From the NCBI GenBank assembly GCA_964616825.1, contig CAZTSX010000015.1, positions 5,319 through 69,318 of the forward strand: DNA of 64,000 nt. The letters are read 5' to 3'. Shown here one piece after another: positions 35,591 through 44,400 of this stretch. The notes under the pieces are model-generated. The model was not told the DNA's origin. It made no database searches and worked only from the letters and a program-made list of their open reading frames with translations. The position numbers and the translations under genes were made by a program. Positions within the stretch are counted from its first letter, which is position 1, and every line of letters begins with the position of its first letter. The DNA is from QYOJ01 sp964616825. Its GTDB lineage: Bacteria; Bacteroidota; Bacteroidia; Bacteroidales; FEN-979.

Positions 35591-36877
35591 ATGGAGTCTA
35601 CAACCATCGCGTTTCACCATTTTGGATGTAAAGTCAATTTTGCAGAAGCATCTTCGTTGGCTAAGCAATTCAGGGAGAGAGGATACGAGATGACTGATTA
35701 CCGCGAGAAAGCTGACATCTATGTGATCAGTAGCTGTGTGGTGACCGCTACCGCAGAGAAGAAGTGCAGAGCCGCTATCCGACAAGCACATAAACTAAAT
35801 CCGGATGCACGGATAGCGGTTATCGGTTGCTTTCCGGAATTAAAGCACGATGAGGTCGCTGAAATGGATGGGGTGGATGTGGTGTTAGGTCACAGTGATA
35901 AGTTTAACTTGTTGGAGAAAATCGAAGGACAAGGGACGAAGGACGAGGGACGAATATCTAGCATCCAGCATCCAGCATCCAGTTTCATCCCCTCTTACTC
36001 TTCCGGTGACCGAACACGCTCTTTTTTGAAGATCCAGGATGGGTGTGATTACCACTGCGCCTATTGTGCCATCCCACTCGCTCGCGGAAACAGCCGCAGT
36101 GATACCATCAAACACATCCTGAAGGAAGCCCGGTCGATTGTTGATTCCGGCATCAATGAGATCGTTCTTACAGGGGTGAATATCGGGGATTTTGGCAAAC
36201 ATTCCGGAGAGACCTTCCTGAAGTTATTGGAGTCTATGGAGAAAGAGATTCCAGTTCCACGGATCCGTATTTCATCAATTGAGCCTGATCTGCTAAGCAA
36301 TGAGGTTATTGAACTGGTAGTATCTTCAACTAAATTTCTTCCCCATTTCCATATTCCATTGCAATCGGGTTCCGAAAAAATCCTGCAGGCTATGAAACGG
36401 AAATACAAACGAAAACTCTATGCGGATCGAGTTGGAAAAATTCGAGCACTACTACCTTATGCCTGTATCGCCTCTGATGTGATTGTCGGTTTTCCTGGTG
36501 AAACAGGAGGAGATTTCCGTGAGACCGCTAATTTTCTTCAACACCTGCCTGTCTCGTACCTCCATGTTTTCTCCTACAGCCGCCGGGAAAACACACTGGC
36601 AGCCAATGTCGTAAATACGATTCCCGGAAGCGAGAGAAAACGTCGCAGCGAACTGTTGCATCAACTGTCTGATCAGAAAAAACGTGATTTTTACAACCTC
36701 AACAAGGGAAGGAAGGTGAATGTTCTCTTCGAATCTGACAACAAGAATGGCTACATGCATGGATTCACTGAAAACTACATCAAAGTGAAAACACCCTTCG
36801 ATGTGGAGCTGGTAAACACAATACAACAGGTGAAACTTGATACGTTGGAGGATATGACGTATGTGTTGAGCTGGTGA
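35591..36877 (+). CDS. mtaB: tRNA t6A37 methylthiotransferase MtaB, with in-frame heptamer insert
   Basis: Radical-SAM enzyme that converts t6A37 to ms2t6A37 in ANN-decoding tRNAs. 428 aa. N-terminal UPF0004 domain with the auxiliary-cluster cysteines (FGCKVNF, SSCVVTA, IGCFPE), radical SAM motif C-x3-C-x2-C in DGCDYHCAYCAIP, then a TRAM-like C-terminus. The linker between the two domains, residues about 112-132, is encoded by nine 7-bp tandem units (63 bp, exactly 21 codons), so the frame is kept. The stop TGA lies in the first unit of an 8-bp array. Function is probably retained because the linker is variable in the family. Confidence 0.93.
   Translation: MESTTIAFHHFGCKVNFAEASSLAKQFRERGYEMTDYREKADIYVISSCVVTATAEKKCRAAIRQAHKLNPDARIAVIGCFPELKHDEVAEMDGVDVVLGHSDKFNLLEKIEGQGTKDEGRISSIQHPASSFIPSYSSGDRTRSFLKIQDGCDYHCAYCAIPLARGNSRSDTIKHILKEARSIVDSGINEIVLTGVNIGDFGKHSGETFLKLLESMEKEIPVPRIRISSIEPDLLSNEVIELVVSSTKFLPHFHIPLQSGSEKILQAMKRKYKRKLYADRVGKIRALLPYACIASDVIVGFPGETGGDFRETANFLQHLPVSYLHVFSYSRRENTLAANVVNTIPGSERKRRSELLHQLSDQKKRDFYNLNKGRKVNVLFESDNKNGYMHGFTENYIKVKTPFDVELVNTIQQVKLDTLEDMTYVLSW
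35924..35986 (+). repeat. 7-bp tandem array inside mtaB
   Basis: Nine units: GAAGGAC, AAGGGAC, GAAGGAC, GAGGGAC, GAATATC, TAGCATC, CAGCATC, CAGCATC, CAGTTTC. It is a composite of a GGACGAA family followed by an AGCATCC family, the same two families in the same order as at 51706-51864. Confidence 0.8.
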
Positions 36878-36931
36878 ACTTGTGAATTGGTGAACTGGTG
36901 AGTATAAAAAGTAATTCGTAATTCGTAAATT
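36872..36931 (+). repeat. 8-bp then 7-bp tandem arrays after mtaB
   Basis: TGGTGAAC, TTGTGAAT, TGGTGAAC, TGGTGAGT at 36872-36903; the mtaB stop TGA (36875-36877) is in unit 1. Then GTAATTC, GTAATTC, GTAAATT at 36911-36931, before the lgt start. Confidence 0.75.
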
Positions 36932-36937
36932 GCAAGC

Positions 36938-38110
36938 ATGTTTCCCAGGATCAGTGACCTAATTAATTACATTTTCGGCCTGAACATCAACATCCCGATC
37001 CAGAGCTACGGGCTGATGGTGGCACTTGCTTTTATCTCCGGCGCTCTCATTTTGCATGCTGAACTCAAACGGAAAGAGAGGATTGGCCAGATTCCTTCTC
37101 AGAAAAAGAAGATCATGAAAGGTGGGACGGCCACATTCCAGGAGCTGATATTCTCTGCTATCTTCGGGTTTATCCTGGGATGGAAAGGGATTGGATTATT
37201 TCTGGATTATAATCTGTTCAGTCAAAATCCTCAGGACTACATCATTTCGTGGAATGGAAGTTTCCTTGCCGGTCTGGCAGTGGCTGCCGCTGTTGCCGGA
37301 TACAGCTATTACAAAAAGCACAAAGAACGTCTGGAGACGCCTGTCTGGGAAGAGGTTACTGTTCACCCCTACCAGCTAACCGGAAACATCCTCCTGATTG
37401 CAGCGATTTTCGGGTTAGCCGGGGCGAAAGTCTTTGACACCATCGAACACCTGGATGACCTTTTCCGCGATCCACTGGGGACACTGTTCTCTTTCAGCGG
37501 ATTATCATTCTATGGTGGATTCATCATGGCAGCCATTGCCGTGATCTGGTACTCCAAAAAACACGGAATCCGAATGCCTTATATTACTGATGCAGTAGCG
37601 CCTGCGTTAGTATTTGCTTATGCGGTTGGTCGGATCGGATGCCAGCTTTCCGGTGACGGATGCTGGGGAGTGATCAACCTCGATCCAATGCCGGCATGGC
37701 TAAGTTTTCTCCCTGATTGGGTCTGGAGTTTTCAGTATCCCCATAACGTCATCGACGACGGAGTGCTTATCCCCGGTTGTCAGGGTGACCATTGTTATAT
37801 TCTTGCTCAACCTGTATACCCTGCTCCTCTTTATGAAACCCTGATGGGATTCTCGATCTTCGGAATTCTGATGGGCATTCGTAAACTGCTGAAGGTTCCT
37901 GGATATCTTTTTTCTATCTATCTGATTCTGAACGGCATCGAACGATTTCTGATAGAGAAGATCAGGATCAATAAACCGTATGATCTCCTGGGAGCACAGG
38001 TTACACAAGCGGAGATCATCGCGATGGGATTGATCATTGTCGGAATCATCGGGTTCTGGTTTTTCAGGTGGCTGGAAAAAAGAGCTGAAGTTCAAAAAGA
38101 AAAACAGTAA
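36938..38110 (+). CDS. lgt: Prolipoprotein diacylglyceryl transferase
   Basis: Inner-membrane enzyme that adds diacylglycerol to the lipobox cysteine of prolipoproteins, such as the TPR lipoprotein at 7777. 390 aa, the long Bacteroidota form, with seven or more membrane segments. Signature region is AYAVGRIGCQLSGDGCWG, with the conserved Arg; the membrane entry IQSYGLMVALAFISG and the C-terminal YPAPLYETLMG also match. The start ATG at 36938 follows a 7-bp array. Confidence 0.92.
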   Translation: MFPRISDLINYIFGLNINIPIQSYGLMVALAFISGALILHAELKRKERIGQIPSQKKKIMKGGTATFQELIFSAIFGFILGWKGIGLFLDYNLFSQNPQDYIISWNGSFLAGLAVAAAVAGYSYYKKHKERLETPVWEEVTVHPYQLTGNILLIAAIFGLAGAKVFDTIEHLDDLFRDPLGTLFSFSGLSFYGGFIMAAIAVIWYSKKHGIRMPYITDAVAPALVFAYAVGRIGCQLSGDGCWGVINLDPMPAWLSFLPDWVWSFQYPHNVIDDGVLIPGCQGDHCYILAQPVYPAPLYETLMGFSIFGILMGIRKLLKVPGYLFSIYLILNGIERFLIEKIRINKPYDLLGAQVTQAEIIAMGLIIVGIIGFWFFRWLEKRAEVQKEKQ

Positions 38111-38121
38111 TACGGAAATAC

Positions 38122-38147
38122 AGTCATTAAGTCATTAGAGTCATTAA
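38122..38147 (+). repeat. 8-bp tandem array between lgt and suhB-like gene
   Basis: AGTCATTA, AGTCATTA, GAGTCATTA. The reverse complement (TAATGACT) forms the array at 39728. A looser octamer-like stretch (CACATTAA, CTAATCAG, CACATCAA) precedes the next ATG. Confidence 0.6.
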
Positions 38148-38205
38148 GGGAAAAACGTATAAAAGACATTTACTCGTTACCACATTAACTAATCAGCACA
38201 TCAAC

Positions 38206-38994
38206 ATGTTAAACCTCGAAAAACTAACCCAATCTGTTTGCCAGCTTTGCGAAAAGGCCGGGGATTTCATTTTATTGGAATCAAGCCATTTTCAACAGTC
38301 AGATATCCGTGAGAAAGGGCATTCCAATTTCGTCACGTATGTAGATGAACAGGCCGAACAGCTGTTAATTGAGGGATTGTCAGAGTTACTCCCTGGTAGC
38401 GGGTTCATTGCAGAGGAGAGTCCTGATCTGGCTACTGCCGAATTCACCTGGATCATTGATCCCCTGGATGGAACCACCAATTTCATTCACGGAATTCCGC
38501 TAATCAGCATCAGTGTTGCCCTGAAGCAGGGAGACGAAATACTATCCGGCGTAATATATGAGGTTGGGCAGCGGGAAATGTTTTATACGTGGAGTGGGGC
38601 CTCCTCATATTTGAACGGAGAGAAAGTCCGGGTCTCCGAAACAGATAAACTCATCGACAGCCTGTTCGCAACCGGATTCCCTTATTGTGATTACAGCAGG
38701 CTTGATGATTACCTCGATTTCTTTAAATTCTTAATGCAACACTCACGGGGCATCCGTCGACTGGGCTCTGCCGCTGCCGACCTGGCTTATGTGGCTTGTG
38801 GCCGGTTTGAAGGATTCTATGAATACGGACTCAGTCCATGGGATGTAGCTGCAGGAAGCCTCCTGGTAACAAATGCGGGAGGCAGGGTTTGTGATTTCAA
38901 AGGAGGCGATAAGTACCTGTTCGGCAAGGAGATCATTGCCACCAATCTTCCTATTTTTGAGACATTCCTGAATCATTTTCAAGAACATTTTTAA
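38206..38994 (+). CDS. Inositol monophosphatase family protein
   Basis: 262-aa Mg2+-dependent sugar/inositol phosphatase fold. Metal ligands: Glu in FIAEESPD, the WIIDPLDGTTNFIHGIP motif, and the C-terminal SPWDVAAGSLLVTNAGG. Closest to SuhB/IMPase; substrates may be inositol phosphate, 3'-phosphoadenosine phosphate or others. Complete. Followed after 9 bp by the macro-domain gene. Confidence 0.9.
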   Translation: MLNLEKLTQSVCQLCEKAGDFILLESSHFQQSDIREKGHSNFVTYVDEQAEQLLIEGLSELLPGSGFIAEESPDLATAEFTWIIDPLDGTTNFIHGIPLISISVALKQGDEILSGVIYEVGQREMFYTWSGASSYLNGEKVRVSETDKLIDSLFATGFPYCDYSRLDDYLDFFKFLMQHSRGIRRLGSAAADLAYVACGRFEGFYEYGLSPWDVAAGSLLVTNAGGRVCDFKGGDKYLFGKEIIATNLPIFETFLNHFQEHF

Positions 38995-39003
38995 TCTGTT
39001 GAT

Positions 39004-39510
39004 ATGTATAAAAGGATTGAGTTAATCCAGGGTGATATTACTTCATTGTCGGTTGATGCGATTGTGAATGCCGCCAACAACTCGCTTCTTGGAGGAGGTG
39101 GTGTCGATGGGGCTATCCACAGGGCTGCGGGGAAAGCACTTCTCAACGCGTGCCGCTTACTGAATGAGTGTGAGACCGGGCAAGCCAAAATCACACCAGG
39201 ATTTGATCTCCCTGCGAATTATGTGATCCATACCGTAGGACCTATATGGCATCATGGCAAGTACGGAGAACCGGAATTACTCGCGTCCTGTTACCAAAAA
39301 TCGCTTGAGCTGGCAAAGGAGAATGGTTGTAGCATTGTAGCCTTCCCAAATATCAGTACCGGTGTCTATCGTTTCCCCAAAGAACTGGCATCCGAGATTG
39401 CTATGAATGAAGTGAAAAGATTTCTTTCTTTCAATGATATTCCTGAAAAGGTTATTTTTGTCTGCTTTGATGACGAAAACTTCAGGATATATAATGAACG
39501 ACTTTCGTGA
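39004..39510 (+). CDS. Macro-domain protein, O-acetyl-ADP-ribose deacetylase type
   Basis: 168-aa single macro domain that binds ADP-ribose; the YmdB/MacroD subgroup removes acetyl from O-acetyl-ADP-ribose or ADP-ribose from proteins. Motifs: DAIVNAANNSLLGGGGVDGAIHRAAG (binding loop 1, split), YVIHTVGPIW and FPNISTGVYRFP. The last codons NERLS and the stop TGA (39508-39510) run into a CGTGAAT/CGTGAAA array, which supplies the stop. Confidence 0.92.
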   Translation: MYKRIELIQGDITSLSVDAIVNAANNSLLGGGGVDGAIHRAAGKALLNACRLLNECETGQAKITPGFDLPANYVIHTVGPIWHHGKYGEPELLASCYQKSLELAKENGCSIVAFPNISTGVYRFPKELASEIAMNEVKRFLSFNDIPEKVIFVCFDDENFRIYNERLS

Positions 39511-39557
39511 ATCGTGAAACGTGAATCGTGAAACGTGAAACGTGAAACGTGAAACGT
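39503..39557 (+). repeat. 7-bp CGTGAAA array, left of assembly gap
   Basis: Seven full units (CGTGAAT or CGTGAAA) plus a partial one, overlapping the stop of the macro-domain gene. The 55 nt are identical to 39658-39712. Confidence 0.9.
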
Positions 39558-39657
39558 NNNNNNNNNNNNNNNNNNNNNNNNNNNNNNNNNNNNNNNNNNN
39601 NNNNNNNNNNNNNNNNNNNNNNNNNNNNNNNNNNNNNNNNNNNNNNNNNNNNNNNNN
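39558..39657. other. Assembly gap, 100 N, probably not real
   Basis: Exactly 100 N, a placeholder length. The 55 nt on each side are identical, so the two contigs most likely overlap and the real sequence may contain a single array copy with no gap. Confidence 0.85.
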
Positions 39658-39712
39658 TTTCGTGAATCGTGAAACGTGAATCGTGAAACGTGAAACGTGA
39701 AACGTGAAACGT
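39658..39712 (+). repeat. 7-bp CGTGAAA array, right of assembly gap
   Basis: Same order of CGTGAAT and CGTGAAA units as 39503-39557, base for base over 55 nt. Confidence 0.9.
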
Positions 39713-39727
39713 AGTTGGAAGTTTCCA

Positions 39728-39763
39728 TAATGACCTTAATGACTCTAATGACCTAATGACTAC
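39728..39763 (+). repeat. 8/9-bp TAATGACT array holding a start codon
   Basis: TAATGACCT, TAATGACTC, TAATGACC, TAATGACT-like units. The ATG at 39756, the only plausible start of the next gene, is inside the last unit. Confidence 0.65.
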
Positions 39764-42236
39764 TATTTCTATCAATTCTATTATTCATCTCTACAGAAAG
39801 TATTTTCTGATTTATATTCTCCTGCTTGCTGCTTTTTCAGGTTTCTCACAGGCTGAACGAAAGGACGTTTCAGCTATTCCAGCTTCAGAATCGATTAAAA
39901 TTGATGGCATCCTTGATGAACCTATTTGGAAAGATGCGCCTTCAGCTATAGATTTCATTCAACAGGAACCTTATAATGGGCTGCCAGCTACGTTACAGTC
40001 GGAAGTAAAGTTCGTTTACGACAACTCAGGACTTTACATTGGAGCGATGATGTATGATCCATCACCCGACAGCATTCTAACACAGTTGGGTTTAAGGGAC
40101 TCGGATAATCTCAATGCCGACTTTTTCACGATCATGCTGAGTCCCTTCGACGAGGGATTGAATGCATTCGCTTTTCGGGTCTATGCTTCCGATGTACAAA
40201 CCGACTATAAGATATCTGGAGAGAGTGACAGACATCTCGATGTCAGTTGGGATGCTGTTTGGAAAAGCAAAGCCAGAATTACCGATTCCGGTTGGATTGT
40301 TGAGATGAAGATTCCCTATTCAGCCATACGGTTTCCTAAAACTGAGATCCAGACCTGGGGAATGAATTGCCAGCGGGATATTCGCAGGAGCCGGGAGCTG
40401 ACATCCTGGAACTTCATTGACAGAAAAGTGCAGGGGATTGTTAATCAGGAGGGTTTGTTGATAGGTATCCGGGGCATCAAGCCTCCATTACGTCTCTCCT
40501 TAACACCCTATCTGTCAGGATATATAGAGAAAAATCCTGATCATGATGACTGGCAATTCTCATATAATTATGGTGCCGACCTGAAATATGGCATCAATCA
40601 GAGCTTCACACTTGACATGACTCTGATACCTGATTTCGGGCAAACTCCTTCTGACGATAAGGTCTACAATTTCTCTCCTTTTGAGATCCGTTATTCAGAA
40701 AAACGTCAATTTTTCACCGAAGGAACGGAGATGTTCGACAAAGGAGGGATCTTTTATACCCGGAGGGTTGGAGATGAACCCGAAGATTATGACCAGGTTT
40801 ATGATCACCTCGACAGTAACGAGGTGGTAAAAGAAAATCCAATGAACACACGACTGATCAATGCAACGAAAGTTTCAGGACGTACAAACAGCGGTCTAGG
40901 AATCGCTGTATTCAACGGTATGTCGGCAAATACGTGGGCAAAGATCGAGGATACAGTCACAGGAGAAGAAAGACGTTTTTTAACACAGGGTTTTACTAAC
41001 TACAATATGTTGGTGTTGGATCAGGCTTTGAAAAACAACTCCTACTTCTCGGTATTGAACACCAATTTGTACAGAACGGATATTGGATATTGTGCAAACG
41101 TAACCGGTATTGATTTCAAGTTTGCAAATAATAAATATACTCACTCCATTGTTGGGAATGCATTCATCAGCCAGAAGTATTATTCACACGCAAATCCGGA
41201 TTTCGGATATGCATTTGAGTGGGAGGCCGGAAAAATCAGCGGTAACTTTCAATATGCATACCGGATGGAGGTTCAGAATGAGACTTATGATCCAAACGAT
41301 ATGGGGTTTAACTCACGGAACAACCGGTTTGAGAATGAGATCTCCCTGGAGTATAATATCTATGAACCTTTTGGGAAGGTCCTGGACTGGTTTAACGAGA
41401 TCTCCATTGAATACAACACTCAATACAAAGGATTAGACTACACCTCATTGATCATTGAAGGCTCCACGCGCACCACCACCCGGAAATATCTGACCCTGAG
41501 CGCCTTTTTTGAGATCAAACCAGATGGCTTCAATTATTATGAGCCACGCGTGGATGGCTGGAAATACAGCAATCCGGGTTACGTTGCCGTTGGAGGTTTT
41601 ACCTCTTCCGACTATAGGAAGAAGCTGGCTCTTGACACACGTGTGACTCTGGCTTACTCATCCCGCTACCTCACCTTCTATTATGAATTTGAACTGAAAC
41701 CACGCTTCCGTCCGAACGACAGACTGTTTTTTGTCTATACCTTCTACATGGAGCACCTGAATAATGATCCGGGATATGTACTCGATTCACTCAACGCAAC
41801 GGGAGAGCAGGTGATCATCTTTGGCCGCAGGGATGTACAAACATTGACCAATGTGCTGGAAGCCAATTACATGCTCAGAAGCAACATTAGTTTGAACCTT
41901 CGGTTGCGCCATTATTGGGTTTGGGCTCATTATCTCTCCTTTTACAACCTTCGACCGGATGGTTACTTAAATCCTTCAGACTACTCAGGCAACCAGGATG
42001 TTGACTACAACCAATTCAACATCGACCTAAGCTTCATCTGGGATTTTGCTCCCGGAAGTCAGCTCTCATTTGTTTGGAAAAATGCGGTCAACACATCTGA
42101 CGACATAATTGATTACCATTTTTTCCGAAACCTCGGAAACACCTTCACCGCACCAGCAACTAATAGTTTCTCTATCCGGGTCTTGTATTATATCGATGCA
42201 ATGTATTTTAAGAAAAAGAAGAAGAAACTACCATAA
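39756..42236 (+). CDS. DUF5916 protein with N-terminal CBM9-like domain
   Basis: 826 aa. Signal peptide (LIYILLLAAFSGFSQ); a carbohydrate-binding-module-9-like domain (about 40-240: IKIDGILDEPIWKDA, EVKFVYDNSGLYIGAMMYD, WIVEMKIPYSAIRF), then DUF5916, with EKRQFFTEGTEMF and a long series of beta-strands that look like an outer-membrane barrel ending in aromatic residues. Common in Bacteroidota; function not established. The start codon lies in an 8-bp array, so the 5' end of the gene has been touched by repeat expansion. Confidence 0.82.
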   Translation: MTTISINSIIHLYRKYFLIYILLLAAFSGFSQAERKDVSAIPASESIKIDGILDEPIWKDAPSAIDFIQQEPYNGLPATLQSEVKFVYDNSGLYIGAMMYDPSPDSILTQLGLRDSDNLNADFFTIMLSPFDEGLNAFAFRVYASDVQTDYKISGESDRHLDVSWDAVWKSKARITDSGWIVEMKIPYSAIRFPKTEIQTWGMNCQRDIRRSRELTSWNFIDRKVQGIVNQEGLLIGIRGIKPPLRLSLTPYLSGYIEKNPDHDDWQFSYNYGADLKYGINQSFTLDMTLIPDFGQTPSDDKVYNFSPFEIRYSEKRQFFTEGTEMFDKGGIFYTRRVGDEPEDYDQVYDHLDSNEVVKENPMNTRLINATKVSGRTNSGLGIAVFNGMSANTWAKIEDTVTGEERRFLTQGFTNYNMLVLDQALKNNSYFSVLNTNLYRTDIGYCANVTGIDFKFANNKYTHSIVGNAFISQKYYSHANPDFGYAFEWEAGKISGNFQYAYRMEVQNETYDPNDMGFNSRNNRFENEISLEYNIYEPFGKVLDWFNEISIEYNTQYKGLDYTSLIIEGSTRTTTRKYLTLSAFFEIKPDGFNYYEPRVDGWKYSNPGYVAVGGFTSSDYRKKLALDTRVTLAYSSRYLTFYYEFELKPRFRPNDRLFFVYTFYMEHLNNDPGYVLDSLNATGEQVIIFGRRDVQTLTNVLEANYMLRSNISLNLRLRHYWVWAHYLSFYNLRPDGYLNPSDYSGNQDVDYNQFNIDLSFIWDFAPGSQLSFVWKNAVNTSDDIIDYHFFRNLGNTFTAPATNSFSIRVLYYIDAMYFKKKKKKLP

Positions 42237-42278
42237 GAAATTGCCATGGATTGCACATGAATCACACCCCATACATTC

Positions 42279-42356
42279 CACATCTCACATCCTACATCCT
42301 ACATCTTACCTCTCATCTACATCCTACATCTTACCTCTCACGATTCACGTTTCTCG
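42279..42356 (+). repeat. 7-bp ACATCCT/ACCTCTC array with a 24-bp exact duplication
   Basis: Units such as CACATCC, TACATCC, TACATCT, TACCTCT. A 24-bp segment at 42292-42315 is repeated exactly at 42317-42340. The right end (CACGATTCACGTTTCTCG) is the CGTGAAT family on the minus strand and contains the stop of the ABC-F gene. Confidence 0.75.
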
Positions 42357-44206
42357 CTCAACTCCAACCACCTGTCTCCTTTCTCCGCCAGCTCTCTGAG
42401 AATCACTGCAAAGCGTTGGGATTTTGCATGTAGTTCTTCCGTCTCAAGTGTATCTGAATTCAATGACATTTCAATCTCGCTCTTCTCGTTTTCCAATGCC
42501 TCCAATTCACGTTCTAACACCTCCAATTCACGTTTATCCTTAAACGTTAGCTTACCTGGATCGGGCTTTTTGTAGGCGGGCTTCACAGGCTCTGGAAGTT
42601 TTGCTCTGGCTTTAAGTTGCCGTTTGCGATGTTCGATGTAGGCACGGTACCGGGTATAGTTCCCCGGAAAATCCTTTACTACGCCATCTCCTTCAAAGAC
42701 AAAAAGGTGGTCGACGATTTTATCCAGGAAAAAACGGTCATGTGATGCGACCAGTACACATCCATTGAACGATTCGAGATACTCCTCAAGTACATTGAGG
42801 GTCAGGATATCCAGATCATTAGTCGGTTCGTCGAGGATCAAAAAATTGGGACTATGCATCAGCACTGTAACCAGGTATAAGCGACGTTTCTCACCCCCGC
42901 TGAGTTTGTATACCGGCTGATGGTGAACAGGATACGGAAACATAAAATAGTTAAGAAAAGCAGCGGCAGAGATCATATCTCCATTTCCAAGTTTCACGAC
43001 ATCGGCAATTTCACGTACTACATCAATCACTTTAGCATCAGGATTGAATGAAATACCCTCCTGAGTATAATAACCAAACTGAATGGTTTCTCCTTTCTTC
43101 ACTGATCCCTTCTGAGGTTTTAATTTTCCTGTGACAAGGTCCAGAAAAGTCGACTTTCCACTCCCGTTATCCCCGATGATGCCGATCTTCTCATACCGTT
43201 TGAAGGTAAATGAAAATCCTTTCAACATTGCTAGTTCCCCCCAGGAGAACGACAGGTCATTTACTTCCAGGATCTTTTTCCCCATCCGTCGACCTTGAAT
43301 GTGGATCTTCATTCGCTCATCAGGAACTTTTCGGCTGGCTGTCTCCTCCAATTCGTAAAAGCTATCAATCCGCGCTTTAGCTTTGGTAGTTCGTGCTTTT
43401 GGCATCCGGCGCATCCACTCCTGTTCTTTCCGAAGCAGGTTCTGCGCTTTCTCTGTCTCTTTGGTTAAAATATCCAGCCGCTCGGCCTGCTTCTCAAGGA
43501 AGTAAGAATAATTCCCCCGGTAGCGATGGATTCCCGTATGATCCAGTTCCAGTATTTCAGAACAGACCCGATCCAGGAAATAGCGATCATGTGTCACCAT
43601 CAGGAACGTGATCCTGCGAGTAGAAAGATACTCTTCAAGCCATTCGATCATCTCTACATCAAGGTGGTTGGTAGGTTCGTCCAGGATCATGAAATCAGGT
43701 TCTGTGATCAATACCTTAGCCAGAGACACCCGCTTCTGTTGTCCGCCCGATAGTTCATCAATACGACTGTCTAGGTCGGGGATTTGAAGTCGCGACAGGA
43801 TCTGCTTGATGCGGATCTCATACTCCCAGCCATTGACCGCATCCATCCTGGCGATTGCTTCCTCCACCTCCTCCCTATTCTTACCCAGAATAGCCCGTTC
43901 GTAAATAGAGATCGTTTGAAGAACCTCATTTGACGTCATATAGACCTCATTAAAAACAGTATTAGAACCAGTCAGGACCGGTTCCTGTTTCAGATATCCC
44001 AGTGAGGCTTTATTGAACAATTTTACCGTTCCTCCGTCAGAAGGTTCTTCACCCGCAATAATATTCAGTAAACTCGTTTTTCCGGCACCATTCCTGGCAA
44101 TCAGTGCAATTTTCTGGTATTGGCTGATCACAAAGGAGATCTCCTCGAAGAGTACGTTATCTCCGTAACTACGGGAAAGGTTTTCAACAGTGAGGATGGT
44201 GGACAT
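42338..44206 (-). CDS. ABC-F family ATPase
   Basis: Soluble twin-ATPase of the ABC-F group, which acts on the ribosome (translation factors such as EttA/Uup, or antibiotic protection). About 622 aa from ATG 44206. First ATPase: Walker A ARNGAGKTS, signature LSGGQQKRVSLAK, Walker B LILDEPTNHLD-like (MILDEPTNHLD). Second: GDNGSGKST, KLSGGEKRRLYLV, LILDEPTNDLD. A basic linker and a Uup-like C-terminal coiled coil follow. The last residues (SEKRES) and the stop are encoded by a CGTGAAT-type array. A TACCTTTG promoter lies upstream. Confidence 0.93.
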   Translation of the reverse strand: MSTILTVENLSRSYGDNVLFEEISFVISQYQKIALIARNGAGKTSLLNIIAGEEPSDGGTVKLFNKASLGYLKQEPVLTGSNTVFNEVYMTSNEVLQTISIYERAILGKNREEVEEAIARMDAVNGWEYEIRIKQILSRLQIPDLDSRIDELSGGQQKRVSLAKVLITEPDFMILDEPTNHLDVEMIEWLEEYLSTRRITFLMVTHDRYFLDRVCSEILELDHTGIHRYRGNYSYFLEKQAERLDILTKETEKAQNLLRKEQEWMRRMPKARTTKAKARIDSFYELEETASRKVPDERMKIHIQGRRMGKKILEVNDLSFSWGELAMLKGFSFTFKRYEKIGIIGDNGSGKSTFLDLVTGKLKPQKGSVKKGETIQFGYYTQEGISFNPDAKVIDVVREIADVVKLGNGDMISAAAFLNYFMFPYPVHHQPVYKLSGGEKRRLYLVTVLMHSPNFLILDEPTNDLDILTLNVLEEYLESFNGCVLVASHDRFFLDKIVDHLFVFEGDGVVKDFPGNYTRYRAYIEHRKRQLKARAKLPEPVKPAYKKPDPGKLTFKDKRELEVLERELEALENEKSEIEMSLNSDTLETEELHAKSQRFAVILRELAEKGDRWLELSEKRES

Positions 44207-44229
44207 GCAGTCAAATATCAATCAGGCTG

Positions 44230-44237
44230 CAAAGGTA
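44230..44237 (-). promoter_or_regulatory. TAnnTTTG promoter of ABC-F gene
   Basis: Minus-strand TACCTTTG ends 23 nt before ATG 44206. Confidence 0.55.
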
Positions 44238-44400
44238 GATGTTTATTTAGATGTTGGATCTTGATTTTCCCATCGATGGTAATCATGCTTTCATCGGTCA
44301 AAAACTGCTGCTTATCGAAACGGCCGAAAAATTTTATGCAAAACTGTAACTAAAAGCTTGGGGCTCCGTCATATTATCCAGAACATAAAAATTCAATATC

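Noticed and set aside
39503..39712. CRISPR array
   Set aside because: Units are 7 bp with no spacers and no cas genes nearby; this is a tandem array.
39366..39775. Minus-strand frames through the CGTGAAA array and N run
   Set aside because: They translate repeats (FHVSRFTFHDSR-like) and N bases; no gene.
44251..44349. 32-codon open frame (MLDLDFPIDG...) between the ABC-F and small secreted genes
   Set aside because: No promoter or ribosome binding site; the opposite strand is also open over much of it, so it is not convincing as a gene.
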